From NCBI GenBank assembly GCA_016839655.1, contig JAEOTW010000123.1:1-64000 (forward strand): a stretch of 64,000 nucleotides of DNA, read 5' to 3'. This DNA comes from Promethearchaeota archaeon (GTDB lineage: Archaea > Asgardarchaeota > Lokiarchaeia > Sigynarchaeales > SOKP01). The notes under the pieces were generated by a model, which made no database searches, was not told the DNA's origin, and worked only from the letters and a program-made list of their open reading frames with translations. The position numbers and the translations under genes are program-made. How positions within the stretch are numbered: position 1 is the first letter of the stretch; each line of letters begins with the position of its first letter. Below, in pieces: positions 9,396 through 18,751 of the stretch.

Positions 9396-10703
9396 ATGAC
9401 AAAAATATCCTTTTTAGGAAGTTGTAGAGAAATTGGTCGGTCAAGTATTCTAATTGAATCAAAAAGTGGATCGAAATGCATATTAGATTATGGTATAGGA
9501 TTCAATAGTGATAACAGATTACCCCTTGAACCAGACTTTTCCAACCTAAAATCAATTGCTCTGACTCATAGTCATGTTGATCATTCAGGAGCACTACCAT
9601 ATATATATAAAAAAAGTAAAGTTCCATTCTATACAAATTCAATTTCTCTTGAAATTACTGAACTTTTAATAAGAGACATGATAAAAATTTCTAAATATCC
9701 ATATCCCTTTGGTTTCAGGGAATTAGACCATTTAAGACAAAATGCCTATTTCTTGAAGAACGGTACTCGCCAAAGGATAGATGACAATTTTTATATGACA
9801 TTTTATGATGCTGGTCATATTCCCGGAAGTGTTTCAATTTTAATTGAAGTTGACAATAAGCGGATACTTTATTCTGGAGATATTAATACTCAAAACACAA
9901 ATTTAATCACTCCTGCAAATTATAAGGAGGTACCCGAATTAGATGTGTTAATAATCGAATCTACGTATGCTTTAAGAGAACACCCCCCTAGAAAAACACT
10001 TGAGGAAAAATTTATAGAGAAAGTTATTGATATAACTGAGAATGGCGGGAAAGTATTAATTCCTGCTTTTGGAGTAGCACGTTCACAAGAAGCGCTTTTA
10101 ATTTTAGAAAAATACGATTATACTGGTAATATTTTTATTGATGGATTAGCTAGAAAAGTATCAAATATCTATTTAAAATATCCTGAGTATATTAAAGACA
10201 TAAAATCTTTTAAGAAAATGGTAAAAAAGGCTGAATTCATTTCAAGGAAAAAGGATAGGGTTCATGTGAAAAAATCAAAGGGTGTTATTATATCCCCCTC
10301 TGGTATGCTTAAAGGGGGTGCGGCTATAGACTATATAGAAACAATTTTAAATGATCCATTATCTGCAATCTATTTGGTAGGATACCAGGTCGAAGGAAGT
10401 CCTGGAAGGGGTTTATTAGATAATGGAATTTTTGAATTTAAAGAATCAGAGAGGAAAAAAAATATTTTTAATAGTCTTCAAATCGAAGCGAAATGCGATT
10501 ACGATTATTTTGATTTTTCAAGCCATGCCGATAGTATGCATCTTTTTGAATATGTAGATAGTTTAAAATTTCGTAATAAGAATCAAAAAAATGTATTTTG
10601 TATTCATGGTGACAATAAATCAACTACTACTTTTGCAAAGGAATTGGTGAAAAAAGGCTATAATTCAGTTGCTCCGGAAATTGGAGAAATTTATAAAATA
10701 TAG
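9396..10703 (+). CDS. Beta-CASP metallo-beta-lactamase ribonuclease (aCPSF2-like)
   Basis: This 435-residue protein has the metallo-beta-lactamase zinc motif THSHVDHSG (57-65), the DAGHIPGS and YSGDIN motifs and the beta-CASP elements (SPSGML and SSHADS) ending in a FCIHGD block. It lacks N-terminal KH domains, so it matches the short archaeal CPSF2-type nuclease rather than the KH-containing aCPSF1 terminator nuclease. It is expected to process or degrade RNA in the cytoplasm. It is a monocistronic gene, preceded by about 160 AT-rich bases and converging with the DHH gene. Confidence 0.9.
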   Translation: MTKISFLGSCREIGRSSILIESKSGSKCILDYGIGFNSDNRLPLEPDFSNLKSIALTHSHVDHSGALPYIYKKSKVPFYTNSISLEITELLIRDMIKISKYPYPFGFRELDHLRQNAYFLKNGTRQRIDDNFYMTFYDAGHIPGSVSILIEVDNKRILYSGDINTQNTNLITPANYKEVPELDVLIIESTYALREHPPRKTLEEKFIEKVIDITENGGKVLIPAFGVARSQEALLILEKYDYTGNIFIDGLARKVSNIYLKYPEYIKDIKSFKKMVKKAEFISRKKDRVHVKKSKGVIISPSGMLKGGAAIDYIETILNDPLSAIYLVGYQVEGSPGRGLLDNGIFEFKESERKKNIFNSLQIEAKCDYDYFDFSSHADSMHLFEYVDSLKFRNKNQKNVFCIHGDNKSTTTFAKELVKKGYNSVAPEIGEIYKI

Positions 10704-10727
10704 GTTTTCAACTTTCCATAAAATTAA

Positions 10728-12248
10728 TTAATTTCCGTATAATTGCTTTCGAATTACTGTATTACAATTTTCCAAATAATCATCAACTTTATCTACAGGT
10801 ATTTTTGTCCCTGCGGCAGGAGGATGTCCTCCACCTAATACATCTAATCCCGTTTGTTTACAAGCTTCTCTAATTGCTTTTGAAAGATTTACACCTTTAT
10901 TTACAATCATTTTATGAGCTCTGCCAGAAACCTTAAAAACGTTCTCATCTTCTCTTTTGGCTAGACCAAATATTGGTTTTGTTTTATTGAAGCCTTCACT
11001 ATTTTCAAATACTATCATTGAAGCAATTGTTCCAACCATAGTATCAGGAATAACATCTTCGGCGAAAAAATATTGAATATATTCTTTTTGTTGAATTTTA
11101 TTATTTTCTTTAATCCATACTAAACTCTTTAATAAAGTTTTTTTGTAATTTGAAAGAATTTCGTGAGATTTTTGATAAGAGACCGTTCTATCTCCCATAG
11201 CTATAGCTATGCCCAAAGAACCATGATTTAATCTACCACAAGCATTTAAAAGATTGGAAAACTCTCCAGCATCATATAAATCGGTACCAACAGATTCATT
11301 TTTTAAAAGAAACCTATTTATAATTAATTTTTCAATAATTTCACTTGGTTCAATATCTAGTTTTAAAGAGCCATACTCAATAATAGCGGAAGAAATTTTC
11401 TGTTTCTCATCTTTATTAAGCTCAATTAGAGATTTTATATTACCTTTTGGATTTTCCATTAATATCCCTAAAGTTTTTAAAAATATTAAAGTTCTATTTA
11501 CATCACCAGTTAACCCAGGCAAATTTATTTCATTAGAATATGCAATTGCTTCATTTAATGGTTTAATTGAAGAAAAATTCAAATCACTCTTAACTTCAAT
11601 TAAACCTAAATTCTTAGCATCTTCTAAAATAATTGAGTTTAAACCTATAAATGATTTATTTGGTCCTTGGTTTTGGATATCCCCAATAGCACCGATAATT
11701 GCATTGCAAGATAAGTCCATATTATCTTTATTTAAATTTTTAGCAAAAAAATAACATAAACCTGCCCCAGATACCTCTAAACTCCCATCAAATCCAAAAA
11801 AATAAGGATTTATTTGCCACTGATATGTTTTACTATATATTTCATTAAGTAAATCAGTTTCGTCTTTAGTGGATATATTTTGGGGAAGATGATGATCTAA
11901 TATAATAAATGATTTAAAATTCTCTTTCAATAACAATTCTTTTTGGAGTTCTTGGTATTGTCCACTGCCAAAGTCGGTGAAAAATAGAAATTTATTAAAG
12001 CTTTTTACATCCTTTGAAATATTTAAAATAATTTCTTTTTCTAATTGCTTTAAAATAGTAATTTGAAAAGGAAGTTTTTCTCGAATGAAAGCTTTGCCTA
12101 GGATAGCTCCTCCACTTAATCCATCAGCATCTAAATGAGTATATATATGAATAGATGAATTATTTTTCTTAATAAAGTCAATAAAGTTATTTTTTACAAG
12201 ATTTATAGCGTCAGTGAATTTATCAAATTTATTCTTCAAGTTCTTCAT
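10728..12248 (-). CDS. DHH-family phosphoesterase, archaeal RecJ-like
   Basis: DHH family motifs appear in order: THLDADG near the N-terminus, DFGSG, the DHH signature ILDHHLPQ, and the DHHA1 motif LGGGHPPAAG near the C-terminus, with an insertion in between. Such proteins are manganese-dependent phosphoesterases or exonucleases; archaeal members include the GINS-associated nuclease. The ATG at 12248 (506 residues) was preferred over an upstream TTG at 12266. A TATA-like element lies about 30 bases upstream of this ATG and there is no Shine-Dalgarno sequence, consistent with a leaderless message. DNA versus nanoRNA specificity cannot be decided from the sequence. Confidence 0.88.
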   Translation of the reverse strand: MKNLKNKFDKFTDAINLVKNNFIDFIKKNNSSIHIYTHLDADGLSGGAILGKAFIREKLPFQITILKQLEKEIILNISKDVKSFNKFLFFTDFGSGQYQELQKELLLKENFKSFIILDHHLPQNISTKDETDLLNEIYSKTYQWQINPYFFGFDGSLEVSGAGLCYFFAKNLNKDNMDLSCNAIIGAIGDIQNQGPNKSFIGLNSIILEDAKNLGLIEVKSDLNFSSIKPLNEAIAYSNEINLPGLTGDVNRTLIFLKTLGILMENPKGNIKSLIELNKDEKQKISSAIIEYGSLKLDIEPSEIIEKLIINRFLLKNESVGTDLYDAGEFSNLLNACGRLNHGSLGIAIAMGDRTVSYQKSHEILSNYKKTLLKSLVWIKENNKIQQKEYIQYFFAEDVIPDTMVGTIASMIVFENSEGFNKTKPIFGLAKREDENVFKVSGRAHKMIVNKGVNLSKAIREACKQTGLDVLGGGHPPAAGTKIPVDKVDDYLENCNTVIRKQLYGN

Positions 12249-12273
12249 GTTATGTAGAAGTAGCAAAATTAAT

Positions 12274-12288
12274 AATATATTATATTAA
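12274..12288 (-). promoter_or_regulatory. Probable TATA box of the DHH phosphoesterase gene
   Basis: An AT-only stretch (ATATATTATA core at 12276-12285) is positioned about 30 bases upstream of the minus-strand ATG at 12248. This spacing fits an archaeal TATA box driving a leaderless or near-leaderless transcript. Confidence 0.45.
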
Positions 12289-12347
12289 ATTATCAAATTA
12301 ATAATAAATACTCAATTAAAAAAGTAAATTTAATAAAGTGAAAATAA

Positions 12348-13343
12348 GTGCATCATATCAAAATAAATGAATTATGTAGGCGGATTGTTGATAATATTAT
12401 AGAAAATAAAGATCAATATAAAGCAAAGGTTCATAAATTAGATAATGGGTCAATTGTCCTTGATATGTCTAATGCATCATGGATTGGAGGAAAACTAGTT
12501 GGAGAAATTTGTATGGGGGGTTTAGGATCAATTGAATTTTCATCTTATAATATTGATGGTCATTTCGTCCCTAGTGTTAATGTATATACCTCAGAACCAA
12601 TAGTTTCATGTATGGCTTCTCAATTAGCAGGATGGAATGTAAAATTAAAAAAAGAAGTTGAAAAAGATGGGCAGTTAAAGAAAAAGGTAGTCTTTCAATC
12701 CTTAGGATCTGGACCTGCTCGTGCTAAAAGTAAAGTAGAGAAGATATTTGACGAATTAGATTATACTGATGATTCAAAATGTGCTGTTATTGTTTTCGAG
12801 ACTCCTAAATTACCAAATGAAGAAGTAATGGATATTGTAGCCAGAAAATGTGGTGTTGAATCAACTGCAACTTACGCAGTTTTTGCTCCAACAGCCTGTT
12901 TGGTAGGTTCGATACAAGTGGCAGCAAGAATTGTAGAAACAGGAATCCATAAATTACATGAAATTAAATTTCCAATTAATGTAATTAATGATGGTTTTGG
13001 AACTGCTACAATTGCACCTATTGCTAAAGATGATCTTGGTGCCATGGGGCGTACAAACGATTCAATAAGCGCAGCTGGGCTAACTTATTATAATATTACA
13101 GTTGAAAAAGATAGAGAAGATGAAATATTTGAACTAATTAAAAAAGCCCCCGCCAATACATCACCTAGTTATGGGAAACCATTCTTGGAGACTTTTAAAG
13201 CAGCAGATTATAACTTTTACGACATAGATCCTGGATTATTTGCTCCCGCTGTATATACCATAACAAATAATATAACAGGCAATTGCATAACTGTTGGAAG
13301 TGTAAATAATGACCTTCTAAAACAATCATATGGATTAAAATGA
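12348..13343 (+). CDS. mch: Methenyltetrahydromethanopterin cyclohydrolase
   Basis: This 331-residue Mch interconverts formyl- and methenyl-H4MPT, the step between Ftr and Mtd, both also in this window. Family signatures include GGLGSIEF, the LGSGPARA segment and the NDGFGTATIAPIAKDDLGAMGRTND region, which lines the active site. The GTG at 12348 is the first start in frame and gives the usual N-terminus. It is divergent from the DHH gene. It stands alone, separated from ftr/mtd by purine salvage and nuclease genes. No anomalies were seen. Confidence 0.96.
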   Translation: MHHIKINELCRRIVDNIIENKDQYKAKVHKLDNGSIVLDMSNASWIGGKLVGEICMGGLGSIEFSSYNIDGHFVPSVNVYTSEPIVSCMASQLAGWNVKLKKEVEKDGQLKKKVVFQSLGSGPARAKSKVEKIFDELDYTDDSKCAVIVFETPKLPNEEVMDIVARKCGVESTATYAVFAPTACLVGSIQVAARIVETGIHKLHEIKFPINVINDGFGTATIAPIAKDDLGAMGRTNDSISAAGLTYYNITVEKDREDEIFELIKKAPANTSPSYGKPFLETFKAADYNFYDIDPGLFAPAVYTITNNITGNCITVGSVNNDLLKQSYGLK

Positions 13344-13409
13344 GGATAGGGAAAAAGTTTAATAATCTTATTTACCTAATAATTTTTTTACGATATTTAG
13401 AAAAAAGAA

Positions 13410-14477
13410 CTACATATTCATTAGTTCTGCTTCATACTTAATAATATCATCATTAGAAATATCCCTATCAAATTTTATTTTTTGTTGAATTCCTAAATAC
13501 GCACAAGCAAGTTTAGCAGCTGCAGCTACTTCTGCTTTTTTTAAAGTAATTGAATATTCATCTTGTTGAATTTGATCTTCTTGATAAAGATTTTCTTGAT
13601 AATTTTTATCTTGGACTCTAAGAGCTCGCTCATTTTTCATTTTATATAGCAATGAAGCCATTTTATTTGCGACTTTGAATGGTAATTGATTTTTAACTAC
13701 AAGTCGAATAATATTATTAACATCAAAGTAATTAAGTGTTTCAAATTTAGCCCTCAGAAAGCTTTTAAGATTTTCAGAATTTCTCTCACATTCAATTTCC
13801 ATCCAATCATGGATAGCAAGCTTCCTTCTAAAAAATATTAGTTCCCAATCAATACCTATTTCCTTTAATAATTCAAATATCAAATCATCATTGGATTTCC
13901 TTGATTCTATTATTAAGTAAAGCTGAAGTCCATAATATTTATGTTCTTGTTGAAGAAAAAATCCTCGTTGTTGCATAGAAGAAAGAATTAGTAATTTAAT
14001 GGAATAGACATTCTCTGAAAGATTTTTTTTTCCACAATTTAAGTATATTACATTACCCTCCTCACTAATAAATTCACTATCTAAAAAGCCTAAAATTCCT
14101 TCCTTATTATCTCTGATAAAATCCCTTAATCCACTAAGAGTAGGTTTCACATCAAATTTAATCAAATCATTTTCTCCGACTGTTACATAATCATGAAAGT
14201 TGCTCCCAATAGCTAATTTGATGGAATTGAGTTTAAGTTCTTTATCACTACCAAACACCTTCTGAAATGCATCATTTATAGGAAAAACTTCTTCTTCCAA
14301 AATTTTAATATCAGCAATAGAACTTTCATAAGGTTCAGGTTCATTTAACATTTTATTTAATATTGGTGCTTCTGATGCATCTACTTCGATTTCATATGAC
14401 TTTGCTAAATCTTTTCGAATTATAAAGAATGATCTATTCTTTTTATTATAGATTGAAACTGATAGATAGTCATTCAA
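13410..14477 (-). CDS. Uncharacterised 355-residue soluble protein
   Basis: No family was recognised. The protein has no signal peptide or membrane helix. The N-terminal 170 residues appear alpha/beta. The central part is charged and helical, and the last 60 residues contain an alanine-rich helix (EVAAAAKLACAYLG) preceded by a Gln/Glu-rich stretch. The start is TTG at 14477; a short ATG just downstream is out of frame, so the start is uncertain. It converges with mch across a 66-bp gap. Codon use and base composition match the neighbours, so it looks native rather than recently acquired. It may be an Asgard-specific protein. Confidence 0.7.
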   Translation of the reverse strand: MNDYLSVSIYNKKNRSFFIIRKDLAKSYEIEVDASEAPILNKMLNEPEPYESSIADIKILEEEVFPINDAFQKVFGSDKELKLNSIKLAIGSNFHDYVTVGENDLIKFDVKPTLSGLRDFIRDNKEGILGFLDSEFISEEGNVIYLNCGKKNLSENVYSIKLLILSSMQQRGFFLQQEHKYYGLQLYLIIESRKSNDDLIFELLKEIGIDWELIFFRRKLAIHDWMEIECERNSENLKSFLRAKFETLNYFDVNNIIRLVVKNQLPFKVANKMASLLYKMKNERALRVQDKNYQENLYQEDQIQQDEYSITLKKAEVAAAAKLACAYLGIQQKIKFDRDISNDDIIKYEAELMNM

Positions 14478-14742
14478 TACTGCTCTAAACTTTTCAATAA
14501 ATTTGCTTTCTGTGTTATCTGCTCCAATCCTTCTTCTTCGAATTATCTATCAACCAAAAATTGTTAAAATTATCTTATTTCTATTAATTAAAGTATAAAA
14601 TTTTTATCTTAAATTATTATCTAAAATGTAATATAAGATTTTTAATTAATAAATAAAAAATAAAACACATTAAAGGGAAAGTAATTTTTTAAAAATAAAA
14701 TCTCAAAAGCAAATAACAATCATAAATCTAAACTTGCTTATA

Positions 14743-14919
14743 TCATATTTCTTCATCTAAGAAATAAGTATCTCCCTTCTTAACGTATATAATTGTAGAG
14801 CCGAAATTATTACGTATGGTATAATTATCTCCTTGGACATCTAATATTTCTATAGAATAAGACAATCTTCTTTGTTTCATTATGTCTTCAATTATTTTTT
14901 TTTCTTCATGAGCGTCCAT
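14743..14919 (-). CDS. Small 58-residue protein, unknown function
   Basis: An ATG at 14919 opens a 58-codon frame ending in TGA at 14743-14745. The translation is charged at the N-terminus (MDAHEEKKIIEDIMKQRR), followed by alternating hydrophobic residues that look like a small beta-barrel or SH3-like sheet, with GSTIIYVKKGDTYFL near the end. It lies in an otherwise gene-free kilobase between the 355-residue protein and a glycosyltransferase. The amphipathic pattern suggests a real gene, but no homologue is known to me. Confidence 0.5.
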   Translation of the reverse strand: MDAHEEKKIIEDIMKQRRLSYSIEILDVQGDNYTIRNNFGSTIIYVKKGDTYFLDEEI

Positions 14920-15490
14920 ATTTTTGAGTTATTAAACACTCCAAAAAAAATTTATCATTTTTTTCAATAATTTAGAAAAGAAATTAACGAATTTTAATGT
15001 GGAACCCGCTTCCTTCTTTGATAAAAAATAGAGTTTGATAATTAATTTAATTAGAAATATATTATCTGTATTTAAAAGATTTTATAACCTATAACCAATC
15101 AAAATCCTAAATAATTTAAAGAAATGTAAGCTGAATAATCTTATATTCATTGAATGTGCAGATTTATAATTCACATTTTATCAATAAAAAGAAATTTTCA
15201 ACCGATTTTTCATTTTGGAAAACAATTTATAATGTCAAAAAATGTATGAGGAAAAATCCTTTATATCAAATTTATTTAATTTATTATCAGTTTGTAGAGA
15301 TTTAATTTATCCAAATAAGGGGAACATTAATAATCTTTATTTTGTTGTTTAATCTCCTTATTAAAAAATCGGATTTTTTTTATTAAATCATACATATTTT
15401 TATATATTAAAAAACATGTTTATATAAAACATATGTTTCTTAAACTAATAGAATTGCCTAAAAGCCTTATTCTTTTAAATTTGGAATAGC
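14920..15490. other. Intergenic region, AT-rich, promoter of glycosyltransferase at its end
   Basis: No convincing coding frame or RNA gene was found in these 571 bases. The only clear structure is the palindrome pair around a TATA-like element at 15412-15438, listed separately. The rest is AT-rich sequence without evident repeats. Confidence 0.5.
15412..15438 (+). promoter_or_regulatory. Two palindromes flanking a TATA-like element
   Basis: AAACATGTTT (15412-15421) and AAACATATGTTT (15427-15438) are both perfect palindromes and share the AAACAT half-site. Between and overlapping them is TTTATATAAAA, a good archaeal TATA box. The downstream glycosyltransferase ATG is at 15491, leaving roughly 40 bases of leader. 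This arrangement is what a dimeric repressor that blocks TBP binding would use. The identity of any regulator is unknown. Confidence 0.5.
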
Positions 15491-16741
15491 ATGGTTAAAC
15501 AGAAACTAGATATCGGATTTTTCACCTCAATGTATTCGCAAGTTAATGGTACTGCCATTGCTTGTAGAAATCTTGCTGAAGGTATAGCAAAATATACAGG
15601 ACATAACGTTCATGTTTTTGCGCCAGGAATTCAAAAACCTAAAATTAAACCAAATAATCTACACCTCTACAATTTTTTTGGAGCAAAAATTGGACCAAAA
15701 ACTGGTTTTGTGTTAAGTTTTCCGATACATAGATATTTTTTCTGTTCCCATGATTATCTAGATATGGCACATATTCATACTCATGCCAGTTATGGGTCAA
15801 TGGCAATTAATTGGGCAAAATATTTAGGTATTCCGATGGCTGGAACCCACAATTCTCCACTTAGCTTTTATACAGCCCAATATATACCTGTTTTTGGAAA
15901 GCTATTATCAAGACTAGATTGGGTATGGCGATATGAAAGGCATATATTAGATAAGTATGATCTTGTCTCAGTTCCAACTAGATCCAAAAAAGATTTACTC
16001 AGAGAACAACGCTTTAAAGAACCAATTATATGCTTAACAAATGGTATTTCAGATTTGTACTTTAAAAATGTAAAAGAAAATGGAATAAGGGATAAATATA
16101 ATCTAAATAGTAAAAAAATTCTTTTATATGCTTCAAGATTATCTCCTGAAAAACATCAATTGAGTATAATTAAAACATTCAAAAAAATTCATAAGGAAGT
16201 TCCTGATACACATCTAGTTCTTGTTGGAAGTGATGGACCATCTAGTTCACATGTTAAGAAATTGATTAAAAGAAAGCATTATGAAGATATCGTATCATAT
16301 TTAGGTCGAGTACCTTTTATAGATTTATTGAAATTATACAACACAGCAGATTTAGCATGTCTTTGGTCATGGATAGAAGCAGAAGGTTTAGTTTTAATTG
16401 AAGCTATGGCACAGGGAACGCCTTGTATAGGGGCAAATGCTACTGGAATATCCAATGTAATTAGACATGGTAAAACAGGATACCTTGCTAATAATCTTGA
16501 CGACTTTAAGAATAGAGTAATAACATTGTTTAAGGATGATGATTTACGAGCAGAAATGGCAATGAATTCTAAAATGGTTGCACAAAATTATAAAATTAGT
16601 AAAGTAGCTAAAACATGGGTAAGGCTTTATAAGTTTTTAATAAATGAACTTTATCCCCTTCGTTATTATAAAAAAGAACGAAAAGAACGAGTTGAATTAG
16701 TAAAGGAATTTACTCATAAATTACCTATAGTATCATTTTAA
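15491..16741 (+). CDS. GT4-type glycosyltransferase
   Basis: This 416-residue protein has the GT-B fold of family GT4. The N-terminal domain begins with IGFFTSMYSQVNGTA (acceptor side) and has a HIHTHASYG motif. The C-terminal nucleotide-sugar domain contains YASRLSPEKHQ, LVGSDGP and the E-x7-E motif EAEGLVLIEAMAQGTP. Similar enzymes transfer mannose, glucose or sulfoquinovose to lipids or polysaccharides; the actual donor cannot be inferred. No membrane helix is seen, so it is cytoplasmic or membrane-peripheral. It has its own promoter with a candidate operator and converges with the archaemetzincin gene. Confidence 0.9.
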   Translation: MVKQKLDIGFFTSMYSQVNGTAIACRNLAEGIAKYTGHNVHVFAPGIQKPKIKPNNLHLYNFFGAKIGPKTGFVLSFPIHRYFFCSHDYLDMAHIHTHASYGSMAINWAKYLGIPMAGTHNSPLSFYTAQYIPVFGKLLSRLDWVWRYERHILDKYDLVSVPTRSKKDLLREQRFKEPIICLTNGISDLYFKNVKENGIRDKYNLNSKKILLYASRLSPEKHQLSIIKTFKKIHKEVPDTHLVLVGSDGPSSSHVKKLIKRKHYEDIVSYLGRVPFIDLLKLYNTADLACLWSWIEAEGLVLIEAMAQGTPCIGANATGISNVIRHGKTGYLANNLDDFKNRVITLFKDDDLRAEMAMNSKMVAQNYKISKVAKTWVRLYKFLINELYPLRYYKKERKERVELVKEFTHKLPIVSF

Positions 16742-16747
16742 ATTCTT

Positions 16748-17494
16748 TTAAAAATTATAGTTTGCTCTAATTTGTTCTAATTCTTTCTTACATCCATCAC
16801 AAAAATTAAATAATTTATTATCAATTTCTTTTACATCATGAGAGAACCACATGACACATGAGTTATTAATACAATGATTTGAACCTAAAATAATATGCCC
16901 AATTTCATGAATTATCTCTTTTATAACTCGTTCTTCAAAAATAAATAAATTAGATACTCTATTATAAAACTGTTCTTTTAACTTCAATGATGATATTACA
17001 CAACAACGATGTTTTATGTGAGTTTCTCCAAATAAGAAAATAATATTATCATCAGTACTAGAATATAAAGGAAGATCTGTTACTGCAATTATCATCCCAA
17101 GGTTTTCTTCTATTCTTTTATCTATCAAAATCTGGTAAAACTTATTAGTAGGATGTATCTTTATTTTATCTGATGATTTTCTGATTTCTCGATATTCTGT
17201 TCTAACACCCTTTGAGATTAATTCAAAAGAAAAATCATATGTGCCCAAATTTTTAATGGAGAAAAAAAAAGAATCAAACACTTTTTCTAAACAATGTTTA
17301 ATTTTTTCAAAAAGATCTTCATTATATTCTCCAAAAAAGAGAATTCCTGTATGACAAGGAAGTGAAAGCTTTTTTGGTGCTTCACTATTTAATTCAAATT
17401 CATCCGTGTAAGATATTCCTATTCGTGTAATTAAATTTTTTAATTTATCTTTGTATCTGCGAATTTTTTGCTCATATTTCTGAAATTTTGGCAT
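16748..17494 (-). CDS. Archaemetzincin-like zinc metallopeptidase (variant active-site spacing)
   Basis: Residues 196-213 read HEIGH-IILG-SNHC-INNSC, followed by VM and a Cys-x2-Cys pair at 232/235. This matches the archaemetzincin scheme of a zinc-binding HExxH plus a second structural zinc site. The upstream AVTDLPLY block and the FLFGETHIKHRCCVIS block also fit the family. However, the canonical HExxHxxGxxHC has one extra residue here (three, not two, between the second His and Gly), and the M-to-C spacer is one shorter than usual. The length of 248 is slightly above the archaeal norm because of a charged N-terminal extension. Peptidase activity is therefore plausible but unproven. Confidence 0.8.
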   Translation of the reverse strand: MPKFQKYEQKIRRYKDKLKNLITRIGISYTDEFELNSEAPKKLSLPCHTGILFFGEYNEDLFEKIKHCLEKVFDSFFFSIKNLGTYDFSFELISKGVRTEYREIRKSSDKIKIHPTNKFYQILIDKRIEENLGMIIAVTDLPLYSSTDDNIIFLFGETHIKHRCCVISSLKLKEQFYNRVSNLFIFEERVIKEIIHEIGHIILGSNHCINNSCVMWFSHDVKEIDNKLFNFCDGCKKELEQIRANYNF

Positions 17495-17648
17495 TATCAG
17501 AGTTTTAAAAGTTACCTTCTATAAGAAGTTTCTTGCGTGGATAATAAACACGTAAAGGTGGGTTTAAATTTATTATTAATAGGTATTTAAGTCATAAATT
17601 CTATTATAAATTAAACTAATTATTTTTTATAATCATTCTTATTACATC

Positions 17649-18695
17649 ATGACAGATACAACAGAGAATTTAGGGGAAAAAAACATCGAAGAGCAAAATG
17701 ATGACAACTCAATAAATTTGAAAGATAAAGATGTAGATGTTGTAAAAAAGGATTTTATTCCACACTTTTTTCCCACTTATAGAATCAAAAGAAATCTCTA
17801 TCCAATACCGATAATTTTAGTAATAGCAATCGCAGCTCTACTGGCTTATTTAACATATATTGAAGCAGGAATTCAGATTGATGGAGGATATATTTCAGAA
17901 AGTGAATATGGTGCACTAGGAGGAATATTAAATGGAATTATTTATACTGCATTAGCGGGGATTTCTGCATTTATTATTATTTTCGTCATTAAGAAGAAAG
18001 GTATTGGAATATTAATGTATATTTTTGGTTTTAGTTTCGGGCTAATTGGATTTTTTCAAACTTGGTTTTTTGGACAGATATTTTTATATTTAATATTTTT
18101 AAATTCACCTGTAGTATTCTACGTTTTTTATTATGAATTGATTTTCCTAGCTGCATTTTTTACAATAGTCATGTTATATTTATATTTTACTTCAAAATCA
18201 ATAAAAACGAAAAACTTTATAGTTTTATATATAGGATTATTAATTGGAGCCTCTATGGGTGTTTTGATGCCATTATGGACTACTTTAGCTATCTTAATCG
18301 GGATTTCCTGCTGGGATATTTTCGCTGTGCTATATAAGCATGGACCTATCAAACAAATGATAGATATTGCGTCAATTCCAGAGGAAGAGGTTAATTTATC
18401 TGAACACACTTTACAAGAAAAAATAAAAACTGGAGAATATGAGTATGATACTTCAAAAGTAGAGATTGGGATTGGAGATTTAGCCTTTTATAGTATGCTT
18501 ACTTCCAGTGCTCTAGTCCAAACTAATAATCTGATAGTCATGGTTTTAACTGCTTTAGCAACAGTAATTGGTACGGGAATTACCATTTCAGGTTTAAAAA
18601 GAAATAAAATTTTACCTGGTCTACCAATATCAATTTTTCTTGGAATAGGAACAATGTTACTATCTTGGTTTTTAATCTCAACTTTTTTCCTTTAG
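17649..18695 (+). CDS. Presenilin-like intramembrane aspartyl protease
   Basis: The 348-residue polytopic protein has an acidic cytosolic N-terminus (1-45) and about nine predicted membrane helices. It contains three motifs of the presenilin/signal-peptide-peptidase family: Trp-Asp (D223) in WDIFAVLYKHGP, Gly-Ile-Gly-Asp (D277) in GIGDLAFYSML, and a PGLPISI segment (323-329) in place of the PALPISI of presenilin. The two aspartates would form the catalytic dyad cleaving transmembrane substrates. Between them is a hydrophilic loop (about 238-272) like the presenilin cytosolic loop. The motif context is closer to eukaryotic presenilin than I would expect for a distant SPP. A 3-hydroxyacyl-CoA dehydrogenase gene follows on the same strand. 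Confidence 0.85.
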   Translation: MTDTTENLGEKNIEEQNDDNSINLKDKDVDVVKKDFIPHFFPTYRIKRNLYPIPIILVIAIAALLAYLTYIEAGIQIDGGYISESEYGALGGILNGIIYTALAGISAFIIIFVIKKKGIGILMYIFGFSFGLIGFFQTWFFGQIFLYLIFLNSPVVFYVFYYELIFLAAFFTIVMLYLYFTSKSIKTKNFIVLYIGLLIGASMGVLMPLWTTLAILIGISCWDIFAVLYKHGPIKQMIDIASIPEEEVNLSEHTLQEKIKTGEYEYDTSKVEIGIGDLAFYSMLTSSALVQTNNLIVMVLTALATVIGTGITISGLKRNKILPGLPISIFLGIGTMLLSWFLISTFFL

Positions 18696-18751
18696 TTAAA
18701 AATTTTTTTTAAATAAAGATAACCAGTAATTTATCATTCTTATTGAAAACG

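Noticed and set aside
11254..11754. 166-codon plus-strand frame opposite the DHH phosphoesterase
   Set aside because: It lies entirely within a well-supported gene on the other strand, and its translation shows no family features. It is an antisense shadow.
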